Source: an uncultured Oribacterium sp.
Lineage (GTDB): Bacteria; Bacillota; Clostridia; Lachnospirales; Lachnospiraceae
Reading direction: 5' to 3'
Assembly: GCA_900772695.1 (NCBI GenBank)
Contig: CAAGRO010000376.1
Location: 1 to 5,607 of the forward strand
DNA: 5,607 bases
Positions 1 to 5,307 of this stretch are shown here, piece after piece. The position numbers were made by a program, and so were the translations under genes. The notes under the pieces were generated by a model. It did no database searches. It had not been told where the DNA came from and saw only the letters and a list, made by a program, of their open reading frames with translations. Position 1 is the stretch's first letter; the number at the start of each line of letters is the position of its first letter.

Positions 1-90
1 CATACACACAGAGGAGCCCGTGACCGGGCTCTCTGCAGCTGTTTCATGAACTTCGTGGACTACATGATGTAATGTAAGTTCGTTTTCCAT
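1..90 (-). CDS. 5' end of an unidentified gene downstream of pstS (partial)
   Basis: An ATG at 88-90 on the minus strand opens a frame that stays open for 30 codons and leaves the window at base 1. AAGGA lies six bases upstream of the ATG. The start is 51 bases after the pstS stop, with no terminator between, so it is probably the second gene of the pst operon. In most pst operons that gene would be the permease subunit pstC. The visible residues (starting MENELTLHHV, His- and Glu-rich, no membrane segment yet) do not identify it, and a PstC with a short cytoplasmic N-terminal tail remains a guess from position. Confidence 0.5.
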   Translation of the reverse strand, partial: MENELTLHHVVHEVHETAAESPVTGSSVCM

Positions 91-141
91 ACGATTTCCT
101 TATCTAAGTGAAGTCTCTACGTTCATTCTTTATGTGAGAAG

Positions 142-1113
142 TTATGCAAGCTCAGACCAGTCGGTCGTGTCACCTACATAGATGTCCTTAACCTGCTCAG
201 CCGTGAGGTCCTCGACCGGGTTCTCGTTGTTGACAACCACTGCGATACCGTCCATCGCGATGACCTGACCCTGTGCACCCTTGGCGGTCTCCTCTTCCTT
301 CAGCTCACGGGAAGCCATACCGATATCACATACACCCTCGAGTGCGGATGTCACACCGGTGGTAGAATCGGACTGCTGAACCTCTACGGTGACATCACTG
401 TTCAGTGCCTTGTACGCCTCTGCAAGCTTCTCCATGACCGGTGTTACAGAGCTGGAACCTGCGACGGTGACCTTGCCGCTCTTTCCAGAAGCTGTGTAGG
501 CACCCTGATTGCCCTGAGAGATATAGCCGTTATCCTCAACGACCTTCTGACCCTCCTCGGAGAAGATGAAGTTGATGAAATCCTGTGCCACATCGGAAAC
601 CTCACCGGTGGTGACGATGTTGAACGGACGGGCGATCTTGTAGCTGCCATCCTTGATGTCCTCGACGGTTGCGGCTGCACCATCGATCTTCAGTGCCTTT
701 ACGGAATCGTTGAGAGAGCCGAGGGAGATGTAGCCGATGGCCTGCTTGTCACCTGCGACGGAGGTGATCATAACCTCGGTGGAGTTGGTGATCTCTGCAT
801 CATCGGTCGTATAATCAACCTTTTCGCCGGAAGCATCCTTCTGCTCTACACCGAAAAGCTCGATGAATGCGCCTCTGGTACCGGAACCATCCTCACGGGA
901 GATGACATCGATCGCACCCTCCATGGAACCACCGGCTGCCTCGGTCTGTGCCTCGGTCGCTGCGGCCTCGGTACCGGCTGCCGTGGTATCTGCGGCTGCC
1001 GCTGCGGTTGTATCTGCCGCTGGTGCAGCGGTCTCGGTAGCAGCAGCGCCACATGCTGTCATCATAGACATTGCCATCACACCGGCAAGTGCAAGCTTGA
1101 TTGACTTCTTCAT
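142..1113 (-). CDS. pstS: PstS-like phosphate-binding lipoprotein with permuted halves
   Basis: This is the substrate-binding lipoprotein of a phosphate ABC transporter, 323 aa, anchored outside the membrane to deliver phosphate to PstC/PstA. The N terminus (MKKSIKLALAG) is a lipoprotein signal ending in a lipobox with Cys21. Residues 22-66 are a low-complexity Ala/Thr/Glu linker. Residues 67-200 hold the SREDGSGTR motif (72-80), whose Ser-Gly-Thr corresponds to phosphate-contacting residues of PstS, then AIGYISLGSL (125-134) and the SEEGQKVVEDNGYI segment that normally ends the protein. Residues 213-322 hold KVTVAGSSSVTP, DIGMASRE and AMDGIAVVVNNENP, which normally begin mature PstS. The order of halves is therefore reversed, yet signal, frame and stop are intact, so it looks like a working permuted protein and not a fragment. 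The start is supported by GAGGAGG eight bases upstream. A Pho box upstream supports phosphate control. Other PBP-II ligands cannot be excluded. Confidence 0.9.
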   Translation of the reverse strand: MKKSIKLALAGVMAMSMMTACGAAATETAAPAADTTAAAAADTTAAGTEAAATEAQTEAAGGSMEGAIDVISREDGSGTRGAFIELFGVEQKDASGEKVDYTTDDAEITNSTEVMITSVAGDKQAIGYISLGSLNDSVKALKIDGAAATVEDIKDGSYKIARPFNIVTTGEVSDVAQDFINFIFSEEGQKVVEDNGYISQGNQGAYTASGKSGKVTVAGSSSVTPVMEKLAEAYKALNSDVTVEVQQSDSTTGVTSALEGVCDIGMASRELKEEETAKGAQGQVIAMDGIAVVVNNENPVEDLTAEQVKDIYVGDTTDWSELA

Positions 1114-1121
1114 AATGTAAT

Positions 1122-1128
1122 CCTCCTC
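1122..1128 (-). promoter_or_regulatory. Ribosome binding site of pstS
   Basis: GAGGAGG on the minus strand lies eight bases before the ATG at 1111-1113 and fixes the pstS start. Confidence 0.85.
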
Positions 1129-1147
1129 AATGTGTGGGCCGTGGGCC

Positions 1148-1162
1148 GGTCGTCTGTCGACC
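1148..1162 (-). other. Small hairpin in the pstS leader
   Basis: GGTCG and CGACC form a 5-bp stem around a 5-base loop (ACAGA on the minus strand) within the roughly 114-base pstS leader. Just downstream (1134-1147) the 7-mer GTGGGCC occurs twice in tandem on the plus strand. No U-tract follows, so it is not a terminator, and no function is evident. Confidence 0.35.
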
Positions 1163-1233
1163 TGTCTTTTTCATCCCCATCGATCCCTTTTGTTTTCTTT
1201 TTACGTTTGTCATGTTTTCCTGACTACGCCTAC

Positions 1234-1288
1234 ATACTAGGGGAGTTTTGTAAAGTCGGCCCTCATGCTTCTGTAAATTTTCTGTAAA
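1234..1288 (-). promoter_or_regulatory. Pho box and promoter of pstS
   Basis: On the minus strand three exact TTTACA hexamers lie at 1283-1288, 1272-1277 and 1249-1254, with a degenerate fourth unit (ATGAGG) at 1261-1266. Gaps are 5, 5 and 6 bases. A -10-like TAGTAT follows at 1234-1239, nine bases after the last repeat, with no sigma-A -35 hexamer. If TAGTAT is the -10, the repeats span about -61 to -22. That is the layout of PhoP-activated promoters in Bacillus subtilis, four TT(A/T/C)ACA-like units about 5 bases apart upstream of the -10. I infer activation by a PhoP-type response regulator under phosphate limitation, starting near 1227. Confidence 0.82.
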
Positions 1289-1303
1289 AAGCTCCTTTCT
1301 GCA

Positions 1304-1364
1304 AAAACTCCGAAGGGACGGAAACAGAACACCAATGGTTCTGTTTCCGTCCCTCCGGAGTTTT
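1304..1364 (-). terminator. Long bidirectional terminator between the SDR gene and pstS
   Basis: Two 27-base arms (1304-1330 and 1338-1364) match with one mismatch around a 7-base loop. The outer ends are AAAA/TTTT, so either strand gives a hairpin with a U-rich 3' side; on the minus strand the T run is five long. It begins about 33 bases after the SDR stop codon and ends the SDR transcript just before the Pho box. No plus-strand gene needing it is seen. Confidence 0.88.
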
Positions 1365-1397
1365 CTGCTGAATCGCAGCAGAAGTCATGTTCTGTTT

Positions 1398-2240
1398 TTA
1401 GACGCCCTGGTAGATGTGGAAGCCGCCGTCGATCGGGAGGATGGTGCCGGTGACGAAGCGGGAGCCGCGTGGGTCGACGAGGTAGAGGAGTCCGCCGACG
1501 AGGTCTTCGATTCTGCCGAAGCTGCCCATCGGGGTGCCGTCGACGATGTGCTGTGTGCGTGGCTTCGGGGTGCCGTCCTCGTTATACTGGAGGGCGTGGT
1601 TCTGTGTAGTATGGAAGAAGCCCGGTGCGACGGCGTTCACACGGATACCGCTCTTTGCGAAGTAGATCGCGCACCACTCGGTGAAGCTGGCGACGCCGGC
1701 CTTTCCGGCGGAGTATCCAGGGATGCGGGTCAGCGGATGATAGGCAGACATCGAGGAGATGTTCACGATGTTTGCATTCTCCTGCCCCTTCAGGGTCTCG
1801 CCGAAGACCTGGGTCGGCAGCATGGTGCCGTAGATGTTGAGGTCGAGCTCACGATGCACATGCTCGAGGTCGATGGAGAAGAAGGTATCCTCTCCCTCAG
1901 CGGCTTCGCAGAAGTAATCCTGCGGAACCTGTGCAGACTTCACAGCACCGCCGGCACAGTTCACGAGGATATTGATGTGCCCGTAGTGCGCGAGGATTTC
2001 TTCACGTGCAGCGAGCAGGCTTTCTCGGTCGAGTACATTCGCCGACACCGCCATAGCCTCTCCGCCATCCACCGTGATTTCATCTACGACCTTCTCTCCG
2101 TTCTCCTTACTTCTGCCGAGCACAGCCACCTTCGCACCGCACGCCGCCAGTGCGCGGGCATACATGCCGCCGATCACACCGGTGCCACCGGTCACCACGG
2201 CCACCTGTCCGCCGAGATCAATCTTAAATGGTACGTCCAT
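1398..2240 (-). CDS. SDR family oxidoreductase, UxuB/YjmF (D-mannonate oxidoreductase)-like
   Basis: This is a cytoplasmic classical short-chain dehydrogenase/reductase of 280 aa. Visible landmarks are the Rossmann nucleotide-binding turn TGGTGVIGG (17-25), NCAGG (94-98, variant of NNAG), the structural Asn135, catalytic Ser163 (NISSM), and Tyr176/Lys180 (YSAGK). The remaining landmarks, RVNAVAPGFFHTTQN (200-214), TPMGSFGRIEDLVGG and the C-terminal DGGFHIYQGV, resemble the Bacillus UxuB/YjmF group. That group interconverts D-mannonate and fructuronate with NAD(P) in hexuronate use. The length fits. The substrate is inferred from remembered family similarity; KduD-like or other sugar-acid SDRs are alternatives, and no other uronate gene lies in the window. 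The chosen ATG (2238-2240) has AGGAGG seven bases upstream; an in-frame ATG 33 codons earlier lacks support because the added segment is basic and would precede the SDR fold. The gene stands alone with its own promoter and terminator. Confidence 0.9.
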   Translation of the reverse strand: MDVPFKIDLGGQVAVVTGGTGVIGGMYARALAACGAKVAVLGRSKENGEKVVDEITVDGGEAMAVSANVLDRESLLAAREEILAHYGHINILVNCAGGAVKSAQVPQDYFCEAAEGEDTFFSIDLEHVHRELDLNIYGTMLPTQVFGETLKGQENANIVNISSMSAYHPLTRIPGYSAGKAGVASFTEWCAIYFAKSGIRVNAVAPGFFHTTQNHALQYNEDGTPKPRTQHIVDGTPMGSFGRIEDLVGGLLYLVDPRGSRFVTGTILPIDGGFHIYQGV

Positions 2241-2247
2241 CGTTTCT

Positions 2248-2253
2248 TCCTCC
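2248..2253 (-). promoter_or_regulatory. Ribosome binding site deciding the SDR start
   Basis: AGGAGG on the minus strand lies seven bases before the ATG at 2238-2240 and selects that codon over the upstream in-frame ATG at 2337-2339. Confidence 0.8.
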
Positions 2254-2276
2254 TTTTGTTTCCGATGCCGCGATAA

Positions 2277-2294
2277 GCAGTGTCTGTACACTGC
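2277..2294 (-). other. Hairpin in the SDR leader
   Basis: A perfect 7-bp inverted repeat (GCAGTGT / ACACTGC) with a 4-base loop lies in the transcribed leader, about 24 bases upstream of the ribosome binding site. There is no U-tract. It may be an mRNA 5' stabiliser or an operator dyad; the sequence does not say which. Confidence 0.45.
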
Positions 2295-2394
2295 ACGCAC
2301 ATCTGCTATCCGGCCCGTGTCGTTCTGGTATTCTTTCACGCTGAAGCGTTCTCAAGCCAACTTCGTTTCCTGCGAAAATCATGAATCTGATGTC

Positions 2395-2423
2395 ATTATG
2401 CACTACCCTTCTCCAGATGTCGA
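2395..2423 (-). promoter_or_regulatory. Probable promoter of the SDR gene
   Basis: TCGACA (2418-2423) and CATAAT (2395-2400) are each one base from consensus and exactly 17 bases apart. Transcription would start near 2388, giving a leader of about 148 bases. Confidence 0.6.
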
Positions 2424-2425
2424 GC

Positions 2426-2439
2426 GTTAAATTATTAAC
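2426..2439. promoter_or_regulatory. AT-rich palindrome beside the SDR promoter
   Basis: GTTAA-ATTA-TTAAC is a dyad with perfect 5-base arms, ending two bases upstream of the proposed -35 box. Its position suits a regulator-binding site, possibly for a sugar-acid regulator, but it matches no operator I can name and AT-rich palindromes also arise by chance. Confidence 0.35.
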
Positions 2440-2529
2440 CGGTTTACTATACGTGATTTCGTGCTTTTGGCAGGAACTACAAGTCTCGCCCGGCAACCAT
2501 TAAAAGACATCCTCCACAGCCAGAAGCCG

Positions 2530-2580
2530 AAAAAGAAAACTGCTCCGCGTATCTGTCTTCTGCAACAGATACACGGAGCA
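2530..2580 (-). terminator. Rho-independent terminator of the 73-aa membrane protein gene
   Basis: Arms 2541-2556 and 2565-2580 form a 16-bp stem with one G-T/A-C position and an 8-base loop. On the minus strand the stem is followed by AG and then TTTTCTTTTT. It lies 69 bases after the stop codon of the small gene. Confidence 0.88.
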
Positions 2581-2649
2581 ATCATCTATAGGGGTTATCA
2601 ATTTAAGGAAACATTAACTGTTATGATGCAGGCATCGATCCAGACGCCT

Positions 2650-2871
2650 TCAGGCATCTACATAATGTACCACGATGCCGCATACCACGATGCCGGCCAT
2701 GGCTACGAAGAAATACTGTAAGCACTGCGTTGCTGCCGGAAGGCCTGCGCTCATCAGCAGTCCGCTGAGAAGCAGTGTAACACACGCAACCACGATGGCT
2801 CCTGCCTCGAATGTAACCAGGAGCTCAGAAACGAAATCCATAAATCCGTTGATTCCTGACGTATCGTTCAT
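2650..2871 (-). CDS. Small two-helix membrane protein of unknown function (73 aa)
   Basis: I do not recognise this protein. It starts MNDTSGINGF and has an amphipathic-looking N-terminal stretch (about 8-22) with two acidic residues, Glu16 and Glu22. Two strongly hydrophobic segments follow, about 23-42 and 52-71, joined by a short loop (SAGLPAATQ) and ending HYVDA. It has three Cys residues, no cleavable signal, no lipobox and almost no basic residues, so topology is hard to predict. The chosen ATG (2869-2871) has AGGAG eight bases upstream; a longer frame back to 2970 has no comparable site and would run through the leader hairpins. It has its own promoter and a strong terminator, which argues that it is real. 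The topology loosely recalls VirB2/TrbC-type pilins or small efflux or holin-like proteins, but no conjugation or lysis genes are nearby, so I assign none. Confidence 0.72.
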   Translation of the reverse strand: MNDTSGINGFMDFVSELLVTFEAGAIVVACVTLLLSGLLMSAGLPAATQCLQYFFVAMAGIVVCGIVVHYVDA

Positions 2872-2892
2872 AAAAACATCTCCTCTCAACCA

Positions 2893-2974
2893 TGGTCTCA
2901 TGACCACGTACAGCAGACATCTGCTGTAATGAAAAAAGCCTGTGAAACATCCTATAGGAATGGTTCTCATTCCT
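2893..2974 (-). other. Structured leader of the small membrane protein gene
   Basis: Three short hairpins occupy the roughly 106-base leader. At 2955-2974, AGGAAT/ATTCCT closes an AGAACC-containing loop. At 2910-2927 there is a perfect 8-bp dyad (ACAGCAGA/TCTGCTGT). At 2893-2906, TGGTC/GACCA surrounds a 4-base loop. A T6 run on the minus strand (2932-2937) lies between the first two hairpins but does not directly follow a strong stem. The arrangement does not match a riboswitch class I can identify. Confidence 0.4.
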
Positions 2975-2983
2975 TCTATTTAT

Positions 2984-3011
2984 ATTGTATCGCATATTTT
3001 CCAGTTGTGAA
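2984..3011 (-). promoter_or_regulatory. Probable promoter of the small membrane protein gene
   Basis: TTCACA (3006-3011) and TACAAT (2984-2989), each one base from consensus, are 16 bases apart in an AT-rich stretch. Transcription would start near 2977. Confidence 0.62.
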
Positions 3012-3079
3012 GGGCTTTATACGAACGATAAATTTCTTTTATGGAATCGTTTAATAATAATTATTCTGCACGCACATTT

Positions 3080-3096
3080 GTCCGCCACAGGCGGAC
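3080..3096. repeat. Perfect 7-bp hairpin downstream of the NhaC-family gene
   Basis: GTCCGCC and GGCGGAC flank a 3-base loop, about 24 bases beyond the terminator of the transporter gene. No clear U-tract follows on either strand. It may be a back-up 3' structure or a small intergenic palindrome. Confidence 0.35.
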
Positions 3097-3112
3097 GTTC
3101 GAGACGCAGGCC

Positions 3113-3145
3113 ACAGAAAAAGCGACCCTCGTGCGAGGGCCGCTT
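3113..3145 (-). terminator. Rho-independent terminator of the NhaC-family transporter gene
   Basis: Minus-strand arms (AAGCGGCCCTC and GAGGGTCGCTT, 3120-3145) pair through a GC-rich stem that includes one G-U and a GCAC loop. A T5 run follows directly. It begins 28 bases after the stop codon at 3173. Confidence 0.9.
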
Positions 3146-3172
3146 CGATGCTTTCATCATTCTATGTGCTGT

Positions 3173-4792
3173 TTATTCTGATTCCTTACCGGTGGCGTGG
3201 CGGAACGCGATCATCGCGAGAAGCAGTACCGCGAAACCGGAGATCAGTCCAGAGACCGCATGCTTCGTGAAGCCGGCCACGATATAGGCGACCACGGAGG
3301 AAAGTGCCGCGGTCAGCGCATACGGGATCTGGGTCGATACGTGGTTGATGTGCAGGCACTGCGCGCCGGCACTCGACATGATGGTGGTATCGGAGATCGG
3401 TGAGCAGTGATCACCGCAGACCGCACCGGCCATGCAGGCCGACATGGAAAGGATCATCATGTTGTGGTCGATGCCCTGGAAGCAGGCCACGACGATCGGG
3501 ATGAGGATACCGAAGGTGCCCCATGAGGTACCGGTCGCGAAGCTTAAACCGATGGCAATCATGAAGATGATGACCGGAAGGAACTGCAGGAAGTTCTTCG
3601 CAGAGCCCTGTACAACTCCGGCAACGAACTCCTTCGCACCGAGGCTGTCGGTCATGGCCTTCAGAGACCATGCCAGGGTGAGGATCAGGATGGCCGGAAC
3701 CATCTGCTTGAAGCCCTCCGGCAGGCAGTCCATGCACTCGTTGAAGCTGAGTACGTTACGGATCAGATAGAACGCAAGGGTGATGACCAGTGCGCAGAAG
3801 GAACCGAAGACGAGACCGACGGAGGCATCCGAGCCGGCGAAGGAATCGATGAAGCTGGTGCCGCTGAAGAAACCACCGGTGTAGATCATACCGATGACGC
3901 AGCAGACCACGAGGGAAAAAATCGGAACCAGCATGTCGATGAGGTGTCCGCCCTCTCGTCTCGCCTCGTCGGCGGCATTCTCGAACGGACGGTCCGGTGT
4001 GGTATAGAGATCGTGGTGCTCGATGGCATTGACCTCATGCTGATGCATCGGACCGAAGTCCACCTTCAGAACCACCATCAGGATCATCATCGCAATGGTG
4101 AGCAGTGCGTAGAAGTTATACGGGATGGTCTGCAGGAAGAGGCTCATGCCGTTCTCTCCCTCGACGAAGCCGGAAACGGCCGCCGCCCAGGAAGAAATCG
4201 GGGCGATGATACAGATCGGAGCCGCGGTGGAGTCGATGAGGTACGCGAGCTTCGCACGGCTGATCTTATGCTTATCGGTCACCGGTCGCATGACGGAGCC
4301 GACAGTCAGACAGTTGAAGTAGTCGTCGATGAAGATGAGGCAGCCGAGGGCGATCGTGGCGAGCTGTGCGCCGGCTCTCGTCTTGATGTGCTTCGACGCC
4401 CAGTCACCGAACGCGGCAGATCCGCCACTGCGGTTCATGAGCTGTACCATCGCACCGAGGATGACGAGGAAGCAGAGGATGCCGACATTATAGCTGTCGG
4501 ACAGAACCGAGATGATCCCATCGACGAAGATGTGGTTGATGGTGCCCTCGAAGTGATAACCGGAAAACAGCAGTGCACCGGTCAGGATGCCGAAGAAAAG
4601 GGAGCTGTATACCTCCTTCGTGATGAGCGCGAGTGCGATGGCGATGACCGGCGGCACGAGTGCCCAGGCGGTCTGCTGCACCGCATCCGCGGTGGTGATG
4701 AAGCCGGCGACCACGATAAACACGAGGACGACAGCGATGGCGGTCAGCGATGCGAAGCGGTTGCTTCGATGCTCTCTGTCTTTGAACTGCAT
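3173..4792 (-). CDS. lysW: NhaC-family transporter, predicted lysine transporter (LysW type)
   Basis: This is a 539-aa polytopic membrane transporter of the NhaC family (IT superfamily), with about a dozen hydrophobic segments. Family landmarks are GCLIFIDDYFNCLTVGS (150-166), the DSTAAPICIIAPISSW stretch (187-202), SFATGTSWGTFG (417-428) and GDHCSPISDTT (460-470). The paired acidic/Ser-Thr motifs in the two halves fit an inverted-repeat carrier. A hydrophilic, His/Glu-rich loop lies at about 248-285. NhaC homologues are usually called Na+/H+ antiporters, but some are amino-acid or organic-acid carriers. Here a lysine riboswitch precedes the gene, the context used to define LysW as a predicted lysine transporter, so lysine uptake (probably ion-coupled) is my inference. 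This LysW is unrelated to the amino-group carrier protein of the same name. The start has AAGGAG five bases upstream. If the riboswitch call failed, plain NhaC would be the right name. Confidence 0.9.
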   Translation of the reverse strand: MQFKDREHRSNRFASLTAIAVVLVFIVVAGFITTADAVQQTAWALVPPVIAIALALITKEVYSSLFFGILTGALLFSGYHFEGTINHIFVDGIISVLSDSYNVGILCFLVILGAMVQLMNRSGGSAAFGDWASKHIKTRAGAQLATIALGCLIFIDDYFNCLTVGSVMRPVTDKHKISRAKLAYLIDSTAAPICIIAPISSWAAAVSGFVEGENGMSLFLQTIPYNFYALLTIAMMILMVVLKVDFGPMHQHEVNAIEHHDLYTTPDRPFENAADEARREGGHLIDMLVPIFSLVVCCVIGMIYTGGFFSGTSFIDSFAGSDASVGLVFGSFCALVITLAFYLIRNVLSFNECMDCLPEGFKQMVPAILILTLAWSLKAMTDSLGAKEFVAGVVQGSAKNFLQFLPVIIFMIAIGLSFATGTSWGTFGILIPIVVACFQGIDHNMMILSMSACMAGAVCGDHCSPISDTTIMSSAGAQCLHINHVSTQIPYALTAALSSVVAYIVAGFTKHAVSGLISGFAVLLLAMIAFRHATGKESE

Positions 4793-4797
4793 AAAAT

Positions 4798-4820
4798 CTC
4801 CTTACCGGGGCATGAGCCCC
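4798..4820 (-). promoter_or_regulatory. Ribosome binding site of lysW with an adjoining hairpin
   Basis: AAGGAG (4798-4803) lies five bases before the ATG. Three bases upstream is a perfect 5-bp GC hairpin, GGGGC/GCCCC with a 4-base loop (4807-4820). It sits close to the ribosome site without covering it, so any effect on translation is only possible. Confidence 0.55.
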
Positions 4821-4901
4821 TCTGCTCCCTCCCGGGAGAAACCTGGGTAGACAATAGCCGTTTCGCAGAACAGTTCCGGGCCCGCCGGGCTCCGGCCTCA
4901 A

Positions 4902-4941
4902 GAATTTCGCAAGTGAGGTCTGACCTCATTACGAAATATTC
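4902..4941. repeat. 40-base interrupted palindrome in the lysW leader
   Basis: A perfect 7-base dyad, TGAGGTC-T-GACCTCA (4914-4928), is nested in outer arms TTTCG (4905-4909) and CGAAA (4932-4936), with further imperfect pairing outside. It lies immediately after the riboswitch terminator on the minus strand, before the gene. It could be an RNA hairpin stabilising the read-through mRNA or a DNA operator for a second regulator. Confidence 0.5.
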
Positions 4942-4977
4942 AAGAAAAAGGCAGTGATTCCTTGCGAACCACTGCCT
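4941..4977 (-). terminator. Intrinsic terminator of the lysine riboswitch
   Basis: AGGCAGTG and CACTGCCT extend through a G-U pair and TTC/GAA around a GCAAG loop to a 12-bp stem. The stem is followed on the minus strand by a T run (CCTTTTTCTTG). The G-U pair exists only in the minus-strand RNA (it is A-C on plus), which fixes the direction. It also serves as the only terminator after hemZ. Confidence 0.9.
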
Positions 4978-5009
4978 CATAAATATGCATTCTATGAAAC
5001 AATAGCTCC
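4966..5009 (-). promoter_or_regulatory. Antiterminator of the lysine riboswitch
   Basis: Bases 5008-4994 of the minus-strand RNA, which contain the P1 3' strand, can pair without interruption with 4980-4966, the 5' arm of the terminator. This gives 15 pairs (several G-U) around a 13-base loop. P1 and this antiterminator share the CTATTGT strand and cannot coexist. Without lysine the antiterminator should win and transcription should continue into lysW. Confidence 0.8.
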
Positions 5010-5163
5010 AACACATTTCTGTGAGAGTCTGCAATCTCTTAAACTGCAGCCCAACTCGGTGCGTGCGCATCACACTCCGGTTTCGGCGTCTCATCCTTTC
5101 ACTGCATCTCATGGACTATGCAATCTCCATGCAGCTACTGATAATCAACGCGCCTCTATTGTC
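4998..5163 (-). ncRNA. Lysine riboswitch (L box) aptamer
   Basis: On the minus strand the conserved L-box blocks occur in order: AGAGGCGCG (from 5157), CAGTAG (5140-5135), GAAAGG (5100-5095), GCCGAA (5087-5082), a TTGGGCTGC stretch near 5052-5044, ACTCTCA, and GGAGCTAT (5009-5002). P1 is perfect over 7 bp, ACAATAG (5156-5162) with CTATTGT (4999-5005). P2 has CTGCAT/ATGCAG and ATGGA/TCCAT stems, P4 has CTGCA/TGCAG, and P5 is CACA-GAAA-TGTG. These blocks match my recollection of the B. subtilis lysC L box. Lysine binding should stabilise P1 and let the downstream terminator form, lowering expression of lysW. Of all the calls outside protein genes this is the best supported. Confidence 0.92.
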
Positions 5164-5278
5164 AACCTGTTAAATTTTCGTCTGTACCGTCGCTTCTCTG
5201 TCTCTGCCCCCTTGCAGCCGCTCCGCCCCACAGGTCTCTGCGTGCGAAACACACATCCACGTCACGATACATGCATGC

Positions 5279-5307
5279 ATTATATGCCTTACTGTTATAT
5301 CCGTCAA
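5279..5307 (-). promoter_or_regulatory. Promoter of the riboswitch-lysW unit
   Basis: TTGACG (5302-5307) and a perfect TATAAT (5279-5284) are 17 bases apart. The -35 box overlaps the hemZ stop codon (5304-5306). Transcription would start near 5272, about 110 bases ahead of the aptamer P1 stem. Confidence 0.88.

Noticed and set aside
9..35. Inverted repeat (CAGAG/AGCCCG with CGGGCT/CTCTG) as a terminator of pstS
   Set aside because: It has no U-tract on either side and lies inside the open frame that begins at 90.
142..1113. PstS order explained by a frameshift or truncated pseudogene
   Set aside because: Both halves are in one uninterrupted frame with signal peptide, linker and stop, and each half is complete at its boundary.
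1335..2276. Long plus-strand open frame opposite the SDR gene
   Set aside because: It is antisense to a clear SDR with conserved motifs, its product has no recognisable domain, and it would start inside the terminator hairpin without a ribosome binding site.
2461..2721. Plus-strand 86-codon frame in the intergenic region
   Set aside because: It runs through the terminator hairpin at 2541-2580 and overlaps the small membrane gene in antisense; no ribosome binding site or recognisable product.
3944..4957. Long plus-strand open frame opposite the NhaC-family gene
   Set aside because: The product is a charged Asp/Glu/Arg/His-rich string typical of the antisense of a hydrophobic transporter, with no family motifs.
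5160..5165. Perfect TTGACA that could be a -35 box
   Set aside because: No acceptable -10 lies 16-18 bases downstream, and the bases belong to the riboswitch P1 region.
5162..5271. 36-codon upstream frame in the leader before the riboswitch, ending in TGA at the P1 stem
   Set aside because: The ATG sits at the predicted transcription start with no ribosome binding site, and the product has no recognisable character. The frame also continues upstream in the hemZ region, as a chance frame would.
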